DNA of 64,000 nt, taken from contig NZ_JACHNC010000001.1 in assembly GCF_014205215.1 (NCBI RefSeq), positions 2,237,001-2,301,000 of the forward strand. The letters run 5' to 3'. Origin of the DNA: Actinoplanes lobatus. Lineage in GTDB: Bacteria > Actinomycetota > Actinomycetes > Mycobacteriales > Micromonosporaceae. The position numbers and the translations under genes are program-made. Below the pieces are notes generated by a model. That model did not search any database, was not told the DNA's origin, and worked only from the letters and a program-made list of their open reading frames with translations. Shown in pieces: positions 49,419 to 58,703 of the stretch; within the stretch, counting starts at the first letter, position 1, and every line of letters begins with the position of its first letter.

Positions 49419-50248
49419 GCGAGTGGCATATCGACCCGGAGCTTCTCGAGCAGTACGAGCAGGGCGTTCTCAATCCGAGCCGGGTCATGGCGGTGGAGGC
49501 GCACATGTCGGCCTGCGCCACGTGCCGCGGCCGGATTCCGGTCGACATCACCTGGCTGACCGGCAACTGGTCGATCGTCTTCGACAACATCCACGCGCCG
49601 CAGGCCGGTCCCGTCCAGCGGTTCCTGACCCGCGTGGGCCTGCCCGAGCACCGGTTCCGGCTGCTCACCGCGACCCCGGCGCTGCGCTGGTCGTGGCTGA
49701 TCGCCACGGTGTCGGTCGTCGTCCTCGCGGTGATCGCGGCCTCCCTGGCCGCAGCCGGCGACACCGGCGGGGCGAGCCGGTTGTTCCTGATCCTCGCCCC
49801 GGTCCTGCCGGTGGTCGCGGTCTCCGGCGCCTACGGTTCGGGCATCGACCCGATGCACGAGATCACCGGGACCACACCGTCGGCCGGCCCGGCCCTGGTG
49901 CTGTGGCGGGCGATCTCGGTGATCGGCGCCGCCACGGCGCTGGCCGGCGTCGCCGGGCTCCTGCTGCCCGGTCCGGGGTGGTATGCGGCTGCCTGGCTGC
50001 TGCCCGCGTTGCTGCTCTGCACCGGCACGCTCGCGCTGGCCACGGTCTGGTCCCTCCAAGCCGCGGCGGTCGCGCTCGGCGGTCTCTGGCTCACCGGGGT
50101 GTCCTGGGTGCTCGGCGCCCGGTCCGAGGTCTTCGTCCCGCTCGTGTTCGGCCCGATCGCGCAGTTCGTCTACCTCGCCGCGGCGGCCGCCGCCGTGGCC
50201 GTCCTGATCCGGCGGCGACGCCACTTCGACCTGGGGGAGAGCCGATGA
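49415..50248 (+). CDS. zf-HC2-type anti-sigma factor with membrane domain
   Basis: 277 residues. The zinc-binding motif HMSACATC (HxxxCxxC) lies at about residues 28-35, as in ZAS anti-sigma factors. Six or so membrane segments follow (about 90-265). It probably holds the ECF factor through the N-terminal domain and senses the envelope state. ATGA overlap with both neighbours. Confidence 0.85.
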   Translation: MSEWHIDPELLEQYEQGVLNPSRVMAVEAHMSACATCRGRIPVDITWLTGNWSIVFDNIHAPQAGPVQRFLTRVGLPEHRFRLLTATPALRWSWLIATVSVVVLAVIAASLAAAGDTGGASRLFLILAPVLPVVAVSGAYGSGIDPMHEITGTTPSAGPALVLWRAISVIGAATALAGVAGLLLPGPGWYAAAWLLPALLLCTGTLALATVWSLQAAAVALGGLWLTGVSWVLGARSEVFVPLVFGPIAQFVYLAAAAAAVAVLIRRRRHFDLGESR

Positions 50249-51105
50249 CCACGGTCACCGTGCAGGGAGTGTCCAAACAGTACGGATCGCTGACCGCGCT
50301 CGACGGCGTCGACCTGGAGATCGGGGTCGGCGTGACCGGCCTGCTGGGGCCGAACGGCGCGGGCAAGAGCACCCTGCTGCGCTGTCTGGCCACGGCGCTC
50401 GGTCCGGACAGCGGTTCGATCCGGGTGCGCGGGTTCGATCCGGCCGTGCCCGCGGAGCGCACCGAGGTGCGGCGCCGGATCGGTTACCTCCCGCAGAATC
50501 CGGGTCTCTATCCCAACTTCACGGCGTACGACCTGCTCGATTACGTCGCCGTGCTGAAGGAGATGACCGACACGCGGCAGCGGCGCGCCGAGGTCCGGCG
50601 GGTGCTCGACGAGGTGGAGCTCACCGACCGGGCGAAGACGAAGGTGCGCAAGCTCTCCGGCGGCATGCGGCAGCGGCTCGGCCTCGCCCAGGCGCTGCTC
50701 GGCGACCCGGAGCTGTTGATCCTGGACGAGCCGACGGTCGGCCTCGATCCTGAGCAGCGGATGCTCTTCCGCGCGCTGATCTCACGCATCGGCGAGCGCC
50801 GGACCGTGCTGCTCTCGACGCACCAGACCGAGGACGTCGGGGCGCTCTGCGAGCGGGTCGTGGTGATGAGCGGTGGCCGGGTGGTCTTCGAGGGCAGCCC
50901 ACGCGAACTGGCCGGCGTCGCCGACGGACAGGTGTGGTTGTCCGAGTCGCCACCGCAGGGAAATGCGGCGTATTGGCGCAATGCGGACGGGCTCTACCGG
51001 ACCATCGGGCAGCAGCCGGACGGCGCCGAGGCGACCCGGCCGTCCATCGAGGACGGATATCTCATGCTGTTGGGCCGGGCGGCGATCGCCGAGGTGGTCC
51101 GGTGA
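50245..51105 (+). CDS. ABC transporter ATP-binding protein
   Basis: 286 residues. Walker A GPNGAGKST, Q-loop YLPQNPGLYPNF, signature LSGGMRQRLGLAQALLG, Walker B LLILDEPTVGLDPEQ and H-switch LLSTHQ are all present. It powers the permease that follows, most likely as an exporter. Start ATG 50245 in an ATGA overlap. Confidence 0.94.
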   Translation: MTTVTVQGVSKQYGSLTALDGVDLEIGVGVTGLLGPNGAGKSTLLRCLATALGPDSGSIRVRGFDPAVPAERTEVRRRIGYLPQNPGLYPNFTAYDLLDYVAVLKEMTDTRQRRAEVRRVLDEVELTDRAKTKVRKLSGGMRQRLGLAQALLGDPELLILDEPTVGLDPEQRMLFRALISRIGERRTVLLSTHQTEDVGALCERVVVMSGGRVVFEGSPRELAGVADGQVWLSESPPQGNAAYWRNADGLYRTIGQQPDGAEATRPSIEDGYLMLLGRAAIAEVVR

Positions 51106-52568
51106 CGATCACCATCGAGCGGACCGAGCGCCCGGCCCCGTCCCCGCGGATGGCGACCATCGCGCTGGGCCGGGCCGAGGCTCGCCGGGTCTGGCGCAGC
51201 CCTTTCCTCTGGACCGGGCTGGTGTTGTCCATCGTCTCGGGCCTGGCCTGGTCCTGGACCCGGCTGCCGACCTGGGAGACGTTCCACGAGAACAGCGGCA
51301 TGGCCGCCGTGGTGCTGGCCGCCGCATTGCTGATCACCGCTCAGATGGCGGTCGCCCGCGACCACCGGGCCCAGACCGTGGAGACCATGCGCACGATGCC
51401 CACCGGTCCCGGCCGGCGCAGTCTCGGGCAGCTCGCGGTGGTGCCGATCGCGGCCCTCGCCGGGCTCGTCCTCTATGCGGCGATCCTGCTGCTCCTGCTG
51501 CCGACCTGGCCGGTCGGGCGATTCGAGCCCTGGGCGGCCGTCGTGGTGGTCGTCATCCCACCGATCGGGGCGGCGATCGGCCTGGCGGCCGGTCGGCTCC
51601 TGCCCGCCGCCGTGACCGGGCCGCTCGCCGTGGTCGCCATCTTCCTGGCCCTCTCGGTGCCGTTCGTCTTCGTGGACAGTGCGGACATCAGCTTCTGGCC
51701 GGTCACCTTCGTCGAGTGGGACTTCGGATACCGCTACCCACACGGATGGCATCTGCTCTACCTCGCCGGCCTGCTGGTTTCGGTCGTCGCCCTGGCGTCC
51801 TGGCCGGCCGCCCGCCGGGCGTCGGTGGCGATCGCGGCCGTGTCCGTGGTGTTCGCCGGCTACGCCGTTCAGCACGAGGCGGCGATCACCCCTGACTTCA
51901 TCGACACGGAGGCGGCGCTGCGCCGGACCGCCCCGGAGATGCTCGACTGCCGGGTCCATGCCGAGGTGCGTTACTGCGCCCTGCCCGGATACGCGCCGTG
52001 GATCGAGTACTGGCGAGACGCCGTCGAGCCGGTCGCGGCCCTTCTCCCACCGGGCGCACGGCGCCCCTCCATCCGGCAGATCGCCGCCATGGACGACATG
52101 AAGCCGATGACTCCCGGCTATCCCGAAATGATCATCTCGGACAGCTGGGGGCGGATCGGAGGCTGGGCCGAGGACTCACGGCGCAGGATGGCCCGCGATT
52201 ACGTGTCGGCCGGCATCGGGATCCTCACCCGCGAGCCCATGACGTGGCTTCCCTGCGACGCGTCGGGCCAGCACCGGACGGTCGTCGGCCTGTGGATGCT
52301 GGGCCGGGCCGCACCGGGTGAAGGCTGGACGCTGCCCCGGACCCGGTACGGGCAGGCCGAGATCCAGGCCGCGGAGAGCCTGCTGGCCATGCCGCAGGAC
52401 CGGGTGGCGAGTTACCTCGCCGAGCACTGGTCCGAGGTGCTCGACCCGTCATCGACCGCCCTGGCCGGGCTCGGCGTGACCCTTACGCCGCCGCCGATCC
52501 CCACCGAACCGCCGGCTTTGCCGGCCGACGGCACGATGGCCCCGGAGGACCGTGGGGTCTGCACGTGA
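51102..52568 (+). CDS. ABC transporter permease with large C-terminal domain
   Basis: 488 residues, GTG start in an overlap. About six membrane segments lie in the first 270 residues (WTGLVLSIVSGLAWSW, AAVVLAAALLITAQMAVA and others). The remaining about 220 residues, from HEAAITPDFIDTEAALRRT, form a soluble domain with two Cys pairs (LDCRVHAEVRYC). By topology it may face outward. This extension is unusual for the permease class. Confidence 0.8.
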   Translation: MTITIERTERPAPSPRMATIALGRAEARRVWRSPFLWTGLVLSIVSGLAWSWTRLPTWETFHENSGMAAVVLAAALLITAQMAVARDHRAQTVETMRTMPTGPGRRSLGQLAVVPIAALAGLVLYAAILLLLLPTWPVGRFEPWAAVVVVVIPPIGAAIGLAAGRLLPAAVTGPLAVVAIFLALSVPFVFVDSADISFWPVTFVEWDFGYRYPHGWHLLYLAGLLVSVVALASWPAARRASVAIAAVSVVFAGYAVQHEAAITPDFIDTEAALRRTAPEMLDCRVHAEVRYCALPGYAPWIEYWRDAVEPVAALLPPGARRPSIRQIAAMDDMKPMTPGYPEMIISDSWGRIGGWAEDSRRRMARDYVSAGIGILTREPMTWLPCDASGQHRTVVGLWMLGRAAPGEGWTLPRTRYGQAEIQAAESLLAMPQDRVASYLAEHWSEVLDPSSTALAGLGVTLTPPPIPTEPPALPADGTMAPEDRGVCT

Positions 52569-53206
52569 CCCGGCCCCTGACCCTGCATCTGATCCGGGCT
52601 GTGCCGTGGTGGCCCTTCGCTGCGGCGGTGGTGCTGGCCGTCGTGGCCCAGCTCCCGGTGCTCCTGAACGACCCGCCACCCGCCATGATCGTGATCGACC
52701 TGCGGATCGCGGCGGCCGTGCTCGGCGCCGCGGCGGGGTTCGCGTTGCCGGATCTGATGGCGTCCACAGTGATCAGTCCGCTGCCGCGATGGCGGCGGCA
52801 GTGGGTGCGGATCGCTCTGCTGCTGGTGCCGTCCGTCCTGGTCTGGGCCCTGCTCTGCCTCGCCGTCCGGAATGCGGCCGGCCCGGCCGCGACCTGGCCG
52901 CACGGGTTCGTGATCCTCCAGGCGGCGGTGTGCGGGCTGTTGCCGGTCGCGGCCGCCGCGGTCGGCGCCCGCTACCGGGACGACACGACCGGTGCGCTCA
53001 TCGGCCCCGCCGTGCAGGGGGTTGTCCTGGTGGTGAGCCTGTTCCTCACCGATCGCAGCTCGCCCTGGCTGCTCCCGATGGACGGGGTGTGGACCACGGC
53101 CCAGCGTTCCTGGCCGATTGCCCTGGCGTTGATCCTGGTCACGCTCCTGGTCGCCAATAGGGAGACACCGGGGCGACGCCAGCGTCGTTGGCGACGCCCT
53201 GCCTGA
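52565..53206 (+). CDS. Second membrane subunit of the ABC system
   Basis: 213 residues, GTG start in a four-base overlap. About six hydrophobic segments and a strongly basic end (GRRQRRWRRPA). The family is not recognised. Gene order makes it a partner of the permease. Confidence 0.7.
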   Translation: MTRPLTLHLIRAVPWWPFAAAVVLAVVAQLPVLLNDPPPAMIVIDLRIAAAVLGAAAGFALPDLMASTVISPLPRWRRQWVRIALLLVPSVLVWALLCLAVRNAAGPAATWPHGFVILQAAVCGLLPVAAAAVGARYRDDTTGALIGPAVQGVVLVVSLFLTDRSSPWLLPMDGVWTTAQRSWPIALALILVTLLVANRETPGRRQRRWRRPA

Positions 53207-53349
53207 CGGCTCGGCCGGTGGGTGGGAAGCGCTGATCGCGACGTTGGATCGTGCCGGAGGCCGGTCCAACGGGGGCCGTCGCGATCAGTGCGACTCACCG
53301 AGCGATATCGGTCTGATTTTGTCGTAGGTAACCGGTACCGTGCCGCACC

Positions 53350-55104
53350 GTGAGCAACACGTTCCAGGTCGACCTGCGGGGCATCGTCGATCTGCTCAGC
53401 CATCACCTCTACGCGAGCCCCCGCGTGTATGTCCGGGAGCTGCTCCAGAACGCCGTTGACGCGATCACGGCGATCGGCCCCGGGCACGACGGCGTGGTGA
53501 CGATCGCCTCCTCGGACACCACCGGCGACGGCACCCTGCGGATCGACGACAACGGCATCGGCCTCACCGAGGCGCAGGTCCACGAGTTGCTCGCCACCAT
53601 CGGCCGCAGCTCGAAGCGTGACGAGCTGGGCTTCGCCCGGCACGAGTTCCTCGGCCAGTTCGGCATCGGCCTGCTCTCCTGCTTCCTGGTCGCCGACGAG
53701 ATCCGGGTGCACACCCGCCGGGAGGGCGCCGCCCCGGTGCTCTGGACCGGTTACTCGGACGGCCGTTACGCGGTGCGTGCCGGCGACGACCGCGAGCCGG
53801 GCACCACGGTCACCCTGCTGCCCCGCCGCGGTGCCGAGCACTTCCTGACCGGTTCGACGGTGGCCGAGCTCGCCACCACCTACGGCTCCCTGCTCCCGGT
53901 CGCCGTGTCCGTCGACGGCCGCGCGGTCACCACCGGCACCGTGCCCTGGGAGCTGCCGCCCGAGTCGCGTATGGCATATGCGCAGCGCACTCTCGGGTTC
54001 CGCCCGTTCGACGTGATCGAGCTGAACGTGCCGTCCGCCGGGCTCACCGGCGCCGCGTTCGTGCTGCCCACCCCGGTCAACCCGGCGAGCCGCGGCGGCC
54101 ACCGGGTCTACCTGAAGCGGATGCTGCTCTCCGAGAGCATCGAGGGCCTGCTGCCCGAGTGGGCCTTCTTCGCCCGTTGCGTGGTCGACAGCACCGAGCT
54201 GCGCCCGACCGCGAGCCGGGAGGCGCTCTACGACGACGGCATGCTCGCCGAGACCCGGGAGGCGATCGCCGACCAGCTCCGCGGCTGGCTGGTGCGGTTG
54301 TCGGCGACCGACCCGCGCCGTCTCGCCGAGTTCCTGAGCATCCACCACCTCGGCGTGAAGGCACTGGCCCTGCACGACGACGAGATGCTGCGCCTGGTCG
54401 AGCAGTGGTACCCGATGCAGACCAACATGGGTGAGGTCACCCTCGCCGACTTCCGGGCCCGGCACGGTGTCCTGCGGTACGCCGCCACCGCCGACGAGTT
54501 CCGGCAGCTCGCGGGCGTCGCCGCGGCCCAGGACGTGGGCCTGATCAACGGCGGGTACGTGTACGACGCCGAGCTGATCCAGCGCCTCGCCGCCACCGAT
54601 CCGGAGGTCCGTGCCGAGCGGCTCGACCCGACCGATCTGACCACCCGCTTCAACGGCCTGGACCCGGAGACCGAGCTGTTGCTGCGGCCGTTCCTGGCGG
54701 CCGCCCAGCGCCGGCTCGACCGGCTCGGCTGCGAGGTCGTGGTGCGCGCCTTCGACCCGGTCACCATGCCCGCGCTGTACCTGGTGAGCCGTGCCGCGGC
54801 CTTCCACGACGAGTTCACCGCGGGCCGGGATCAGGCCGACGACCTGTGGGGTGGGGTGCTGGACGCGCTCTCCCGTACCGTGCCGGCCGACCGGCCGCAG
54901 TTGGTCCTCAACCACCGCAACCCGCTGATCCGCCGGATCGCCGCACTGGGTGACGCCGACCTCGCCGGCCTGGCCGTCGAGTCGTTGTACGGGCAGGCGC
55001 TACTGCTCGGCCACCACCCGATCCGCCCGGCCGACGCCGCACTGCTCACCACGTCGTTCCTCGGCCTGCTGGACCGGGCCGTCCCCGGGGAGGAGACCCG
55101 ATGA
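53350..55104 (+). CDS. HSP90-family ATPase (HtpG-like)
   Basis: 584 residues, GTG start. GHKL ATPase motifs: YVRELLQNAVDAITAI (metal Asn), LRIDDNGIGLTEAQVHELLATIGRSSK and FLGQFGIGLLSCFLVADEI. The middle domain has VYLKRMLLSESIEGLLPEWAFFARCVVDS and TASREALYDD, as in HtpG. The C-terminal part is shorter and different from E. coli HtpG. It is translationally coupled to a large TPR protein (ATGA overlap), which suggests a chaperone and adaptor pair. Confidence 0.9.
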   Translation: MSNTFQVDLRGIVDLLSHHLYASPRVYVRELLQNAVDAITAIGPGHDGVVTIASSDTTGDGTLRIDDNGIGLTEAQVHELLATIGRSSKRDELGFARHEFLGQFGIGLLSCFLVADEIRVHTRREGAAPVLWTGYSDGRYAVRAGDDREPGTTVTLLPRRGAEHFLTGSTVAELATTYGSLLPVAVSVDGRAVTTGTVPWELPPESRMAYAQRTLGFRPFDVIELNVPSAGLTGAAFVLPTPVNPASRGGHRVYLKRMLLSESIEGLLPEWAFFARCVVDSTELRPTASREALYDDGMLAETREAIADQLRGWLVRLSATDPRRLAEFLSIHHLGVKALALHDDEMLRLVEQWYPMQTNMGEVTLADFRARHGVLRYAATADEFRQLAGVAAAQDVGLINGGYVYDAELIQRLAATDPEVRAERLDPTDLTTRFNGLDPETELLLRPFLAAAQRRLDRLGCEVVVRAFDPVTMPALYLVSRAAAFHDEFTAGRDQADDLWGGVLDALSRTVPADRPQLVLNHRNPLIRRIAALGDADLAGLAVESLYGQALLLGHHPIRPADAALLTTSFLGLLDRAVPGEETR

Positions 55105-57896
55105 AGACCGCCCAGGAGCTGTGGGAGCTGCTCAACGAGGCGCAGCACCTGCCGTACGGTGCCGCGCAGATCGCCATGGTGGAGCAGGTTCTCCGGCATG
55201 TCGACACGACCGACGACCCGGCGCTGCGGTTCTATGCGCGACTTTTCGCGACCACCGCGTACATCTACGGCGGCGAGCCGGTGAAGGCGTTCCCGACTTT
55301 CTCCTGGTGCGTGGCGGATTTCGATCGCAACCCGGGGCCGCACCACCAGCGCTGGATGCACAACCTGCTGTGGCTGTTCAAGAACATGGTCAACTCCCTG
55401 ACCAAGTTCCCGGAGGTGCCGCTGGAGCGCACCTACGCGGTGCTCGACGACATGGAGCGGCGGTACCGCGAGTCCGGCCACGGCATGCAGGCGGTCTACA
55501 AGCACCGGTACCTGGTGGCGCAGCATGTCGGGCGGACCGGCGAGGTGGCGGAGTGGTTCGGGAAGTGGCAGGCCGCGCCCCGCGACACTCTCTCCGACTG
55601 TGCCGGCTGCGACCCGACCACCCTGGTCAACCACTTGGCCGACCAGGAGAGGTACGAGGAGGCCGCCGAACTGGCCGGCCCGGTGCTCGCCGGTGACCTG
55701 TCCTGTTCCGAGCAGCCGCAGAGCATCCTCAGCGAGCTGATGCCGGTCTACCTGCGGACCGGCCGGCTGCGGGAGGCCGCCGACGCGCACCGCCGGTCGT
55801 ACATGATCGAGCGGAACAACCTGGCCGACCTGTGGGGCGTCGGCGACCACATCCGGTTCTGCGCGCGTACCGGTAACGAGCACCGTGGCCTGGAGATCCT
55901 TCAACGGCATGTCGACTGGCTGGACCAGGCGCCGTCGCCGGCCGCCGCGATGAACTTCGCGGCGTCGGCGGTCCTGCTGCTGCGCCGGCTCACCGAGCTC
56001 GGCCACGGTGACACGCTGATCCGCCGGGCCGGCCGGGCGGATGTCACCGCCGCGGCTCTGGCCGGTGAGCTGGAGACGTTCACCCTCGAGACGGCGGCCC
56101 GGTTCGACGCCCGCAACGGCACCCGGCACCAGAGCGGCCTGATGGTCGAGGTGATGGAGGCGAAACCGTACGGTGTGAGCGTTCCGCTCTCCCCGACCGC
56201 GCGCCGTCCGGTGGCGCCGGAGACGGAGATCGTGGCGCCGAAACCGGAGCGGTTGGTGACGCCCCGGGTGGAGGTGCCGGAGACGGCGACGCCCGCGGAG
56301 TTGATCGACCTGGCCGAGAAGCACTGGCTGGAGGACCGTGAGGACGCCCTCCGGACGGTGTTGGAGGCCTTCGGCGCCCGGTTCGAGGTGCCTGCCGATC
56401 CGGCGCCGGCCGCCCGCCTCTGGCTGCTGCGCGGTTTCGCGGCAGCGGACGACGACGGCGCGGCGACCAGGTCGGCCTGGGAGCGGGCCGCCGCACTGTT
56501 CACCGAGGCCGGGGACACGGGCGAGGCCGGCATGACACGGGCCCGGCTGGCTGTTCAGGAGGCCTGGGCCGATGAGCCGACCGACGAGTTGCTGGCCGTG
56601 GTGGAGGCGAATGCCGCGCACCACGACGCCCACGGCGACGCGCGCAGCCGGGCGGGCGCGTGGATCCGTCTGTCCCAAATGTACCGACTTATGCAGCGGA
56701 TGGACGAGGCGAACGAGGCCGGTGACCGATCGGACCGCTTTGCCGAGGAGATCGGTGAGCCGCGGCGGGTGGCGTACCACGCGATGATCCGGGCGCAGAA
56801 CCGTGCGCTGGCCGACCGGAGCGAGGAGGCCCTCACGGCCGCCCGGCTGGCGTGGGAGTTCTACCGGGCGCACGGTCCGGCCCGGGCCGCTGCCGAGGCG
56901 GCCGTGCTCGTCGGTCAGCTCAGTGAGTCACCGGAGGAGACGGTGGCCGTGCTCAGCGAGGCGCTCGCGGTCGGTGTGCCCGGCGCCGAGCTGCCGTCCC
57001 GCCTGCACCGGGCCCGCGCCCTGATGAACCTGGACCGCCCGGACGAGGCGATCGACGACTACGTCGAGGTGGTCGCGCTGGTCGCGGCCGACGGTGACGG
57101 CGACGGCGGTGGCGTCTTCGTCCGGCACGAGCTGGCACAGGCGTACAAGCAGGCCGGGCGCCCGGCGGAGGCCGCCGAGGTGGCCGAGGAGGCGCTGCTC
57201 GGTTTCGACCGGCTGGGCGCCGAGGAGCCGGCCCTCGACACCCGGTTCCTGCTGGCCGCGATCTACCGCGACCTCGACGACAGCAGCCGGGCACTCCAGC
57301 TCTACCGTGACCTGATCGAGCGGCTGGAGGGCAATCCGGCCGGCCGGGGCCAGGTCGGCGAGCAGGCCGGTCAGCTGCTGTACGACCTGGACCGCGACAG
57401 TGAGGCCGCGCTGACCTTCCGGGCCGCCGCTGAGGCGCTGCACGAGGCCGGCGACCTGGTCTCCGAGCTGCGGGTGCTGCGCCGCCGGCTGATGGCGCTC
57501 AACTACGCCGACGAGGTGCCGGAGGCCGAGGAGGTCATCGGGTTCGCCGAGCGACGGTACGCGGAGCTGCCCGCCGAGCTGGCCACGCAGCCGGGTGTCG
57601 TCTGGGGCCGGTCCACCTTCGCCTTCGAGGTGGGTAACCTGCTGATGCGCCGCGGCCGCTATGCCGAGGCGCTGCCCCACCTGCGAGGTGCGGTGGAGCC
57701 GTTGCGCCGTATCGGCGCGGTGGACGACGCCGACCGGCTGGAGGGCATGCTGGCCGAGGCCCTGCTGCGTTCCGGGTCACCCCGGGAGGCCGAGCGGATG
57801 CTCGATGAGTTACTGAAGCGGATGAGTCCGGAATCGCCCACCCGGGAGCTGGCCACCGGCCTCTACGCCGAGGCGCGGGCGGCTGTCCAGGGCTGA
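55101..57896 (+). CDS. Large tetratricopeptide-repeat protein coupled to HSP90
   Basis: 931 residues, ATG in the end of the HSP90 gene. Helical repeats run over most of the length, for example about 640-720 (LHRARALMNLDRPDEAIDDYVEVVALV, then HELAQAYKQAGRPAEAAEVAEEALL) and 740-850. The N-terminal 250 residues are also helical and carry CAGC at about 170. A Pro-rich linker at about 370-405 divides two TPR parts. No enzyme motif is seen. I infer a client adaptor or co-chaperone. Confidence 0.85.
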   Translation: MKTAQELWELLNEAQHLPYGAAQIAMVEQVLRHVDTTDDPALRFYARLFATTAYIYGGEPVKAFPTFSWCVADFDRNPGPHHQRWMHNLLWLFKNMVNSLTKFPEVPLERTYAVLDDMERRYRESGHGMQAVYKHRYLVAQHVGRTGEVAEWFGKWQAAPRDTLSDCAGCDPTTLVNHLADQERYEEAAELAGPVLAGDLSCSEQPQSILSELMPVYLRTGRLREAADAHRRSYMIERNNLADLWGVGDHIRFCARTGNEHRGLEILQRHVDWLDQAPSPAAAMNFAASAVLLLRRLTELGHGDTLIRRAGRADVTAAALAGELETFTLETAARFDARNGTRHQSGLMVEVMEAKPYGVSVPLSPTARRPVAPETEIVAPKPERLVTPRVEVPETATPAELIDLAEKHWLEDREDALRTVLEAFGARFEVPADPAPAARLWLLRGFAAADDDGAATRSAWERAAALFTEAGDTGEAGMTRARLAVQEAWADEPTDELLAVVEANAAHHDAHGDARSRAGAWIRLSQMYRLMQRMDEANEAGDRSDRFAEEIGEPRRVAYHAMIRAQNRALADRSEEALTAARLAWEFYRAHGPARAAAEAAVLVGQLSESPEETVAVLSEALAVGVPGAELPSRLHRARALMNLDRPDEAIDDYVEVVALVAADGDGDGGGVFVRHELAQAYKQAGRPAEAAEVAEEALLGFDRLGAEEPALDTRFLLAAIYRDLDDSSRALQLYRDLIERLEGNPAGRGQVGEQAGQLLYDLDRDSEAALTFRAAAEALHEAGDLVSELRVLRRRLMALNYADEVPEAEEVIGFAERRYAELPAELATQPGVVWGRSTFAFEVGNLLMRRGRYAEALPHLRGAVEPLRRIGAVDDADRLEGMLAEALLRSGSPREAERMLDELLKRMSPESPTRELATGLYAEARAAVQG

Positions 57897-57907
57897 ACGA
57901 CCGTTCA
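57894..57907. promoter_or_regulatory. Palindrome before the TetR gene
   Basis: TGAACG-AC-CGTTCA starts at the TPR gene's stop codon and lies 33 bases before the tetR start. A TTGACA follows at 57915. It may be the TetR protein's own operator. Confidence 0.5.
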
Positions 57908-57939
57908 GTGCGGACTTGACATCGGGTTACAGTTGCGAG

Positions 57940-58545
57940 GTGACGACGGTAGATCAGCGGCACCGGACCACCCCACCGGCGCCTCGGCGGCGGTCGCGCC
58001 GCGAGGAGATTCTGGAAATCGCGGTGGGCCTGTTCGCCTCCCGTGGCTATCACGGCGTGTCGATGGACGACATCGGTTCCGCCGCCGGCGTCACCGGCCC
58101 GGCTCTGTACCACCACTTCGCGGGCAAGGAGGCGATGCTGGCCGCCGCCTTGATCCCGGTCAGCGAAAGCCTGTTGGAGGGCGGCCAGCAGCGCGTCGCC
58201 CGGCATCCGGACGACGCGGAGGCCGCCCTCGCGGATCTGATCGACTTCCATGTCGAGTTCGCTCTGGCCAACCCCGCGGTGATCGCCCTGCATCTGCACG
58301 AGCTGGACCGGCTGCCGGAGGATCCGCGCCGGCAGATCCGCAAGCTGCAACGGCTCTATGTGGAGGAGTGGGTGGCGGTGCTGTCCCGGGTCCGCCCCGA
58401 ACTGCCCGCCCCCGAGGCCCGGGTGCTGGCCCACGCGGCGTTCGGTCTGATGAACTCCACACCGTTTCTCGGCGGCGAGGTGGACCGGGTGCGCCGCGCC
58501 GCTCTGCTGCGTGACGCGACGATCCACGCTCTGACCGGACATTAA
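57940..58545 (+). CDS. TetR-family transcriptional regulator
   Basis: 201 residues from GTG 57940. HTH: REEILEIAVGLFASRGYHGVSMDDIGSAAGVTGPALYHHFAGKEAML, the canonical TetR N-terminus. The ligand domain has DLIDFHVEFALANPAVIALHLHELDRLPEDPRRQIRKLQ, in the style of regulators of lipid or fatty-acid genes. It lies 43 bases after the TPR gene. Confidence 0.9.
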   Translation: MTTVDQRHRTTPPAPRRRSRREEILEIAVGLFASRGYHGVSMDDIGSAAGVTGPALYHHFAGKEAMLAAALIPVSESLLEGGQQRVARHPDDAEAALADLIDFHVEFALANPAVIALHLHELDRLPEDPRRQIRKLQRLYVEEWVAVLSRVRPELPAPEARVLAHAAFGLMNSTPFLGGEVDRVRRAALLRDATIHALTGH

Positions 58546-58703
58546 GGACAGGTGTGATTTTCGCTGCTTTTTCCTGCGATCATTTTTCCGATTTGTCCGC
58601 GTGACTTCCGGCTCGCTCCCCTCGTTACCAATACCGAGTGGCCAATACCGCCTGTTTGCACTGAACAGGGCTAATCGGTCACCGTGACGACGAGGGGTGA
58701 ATC

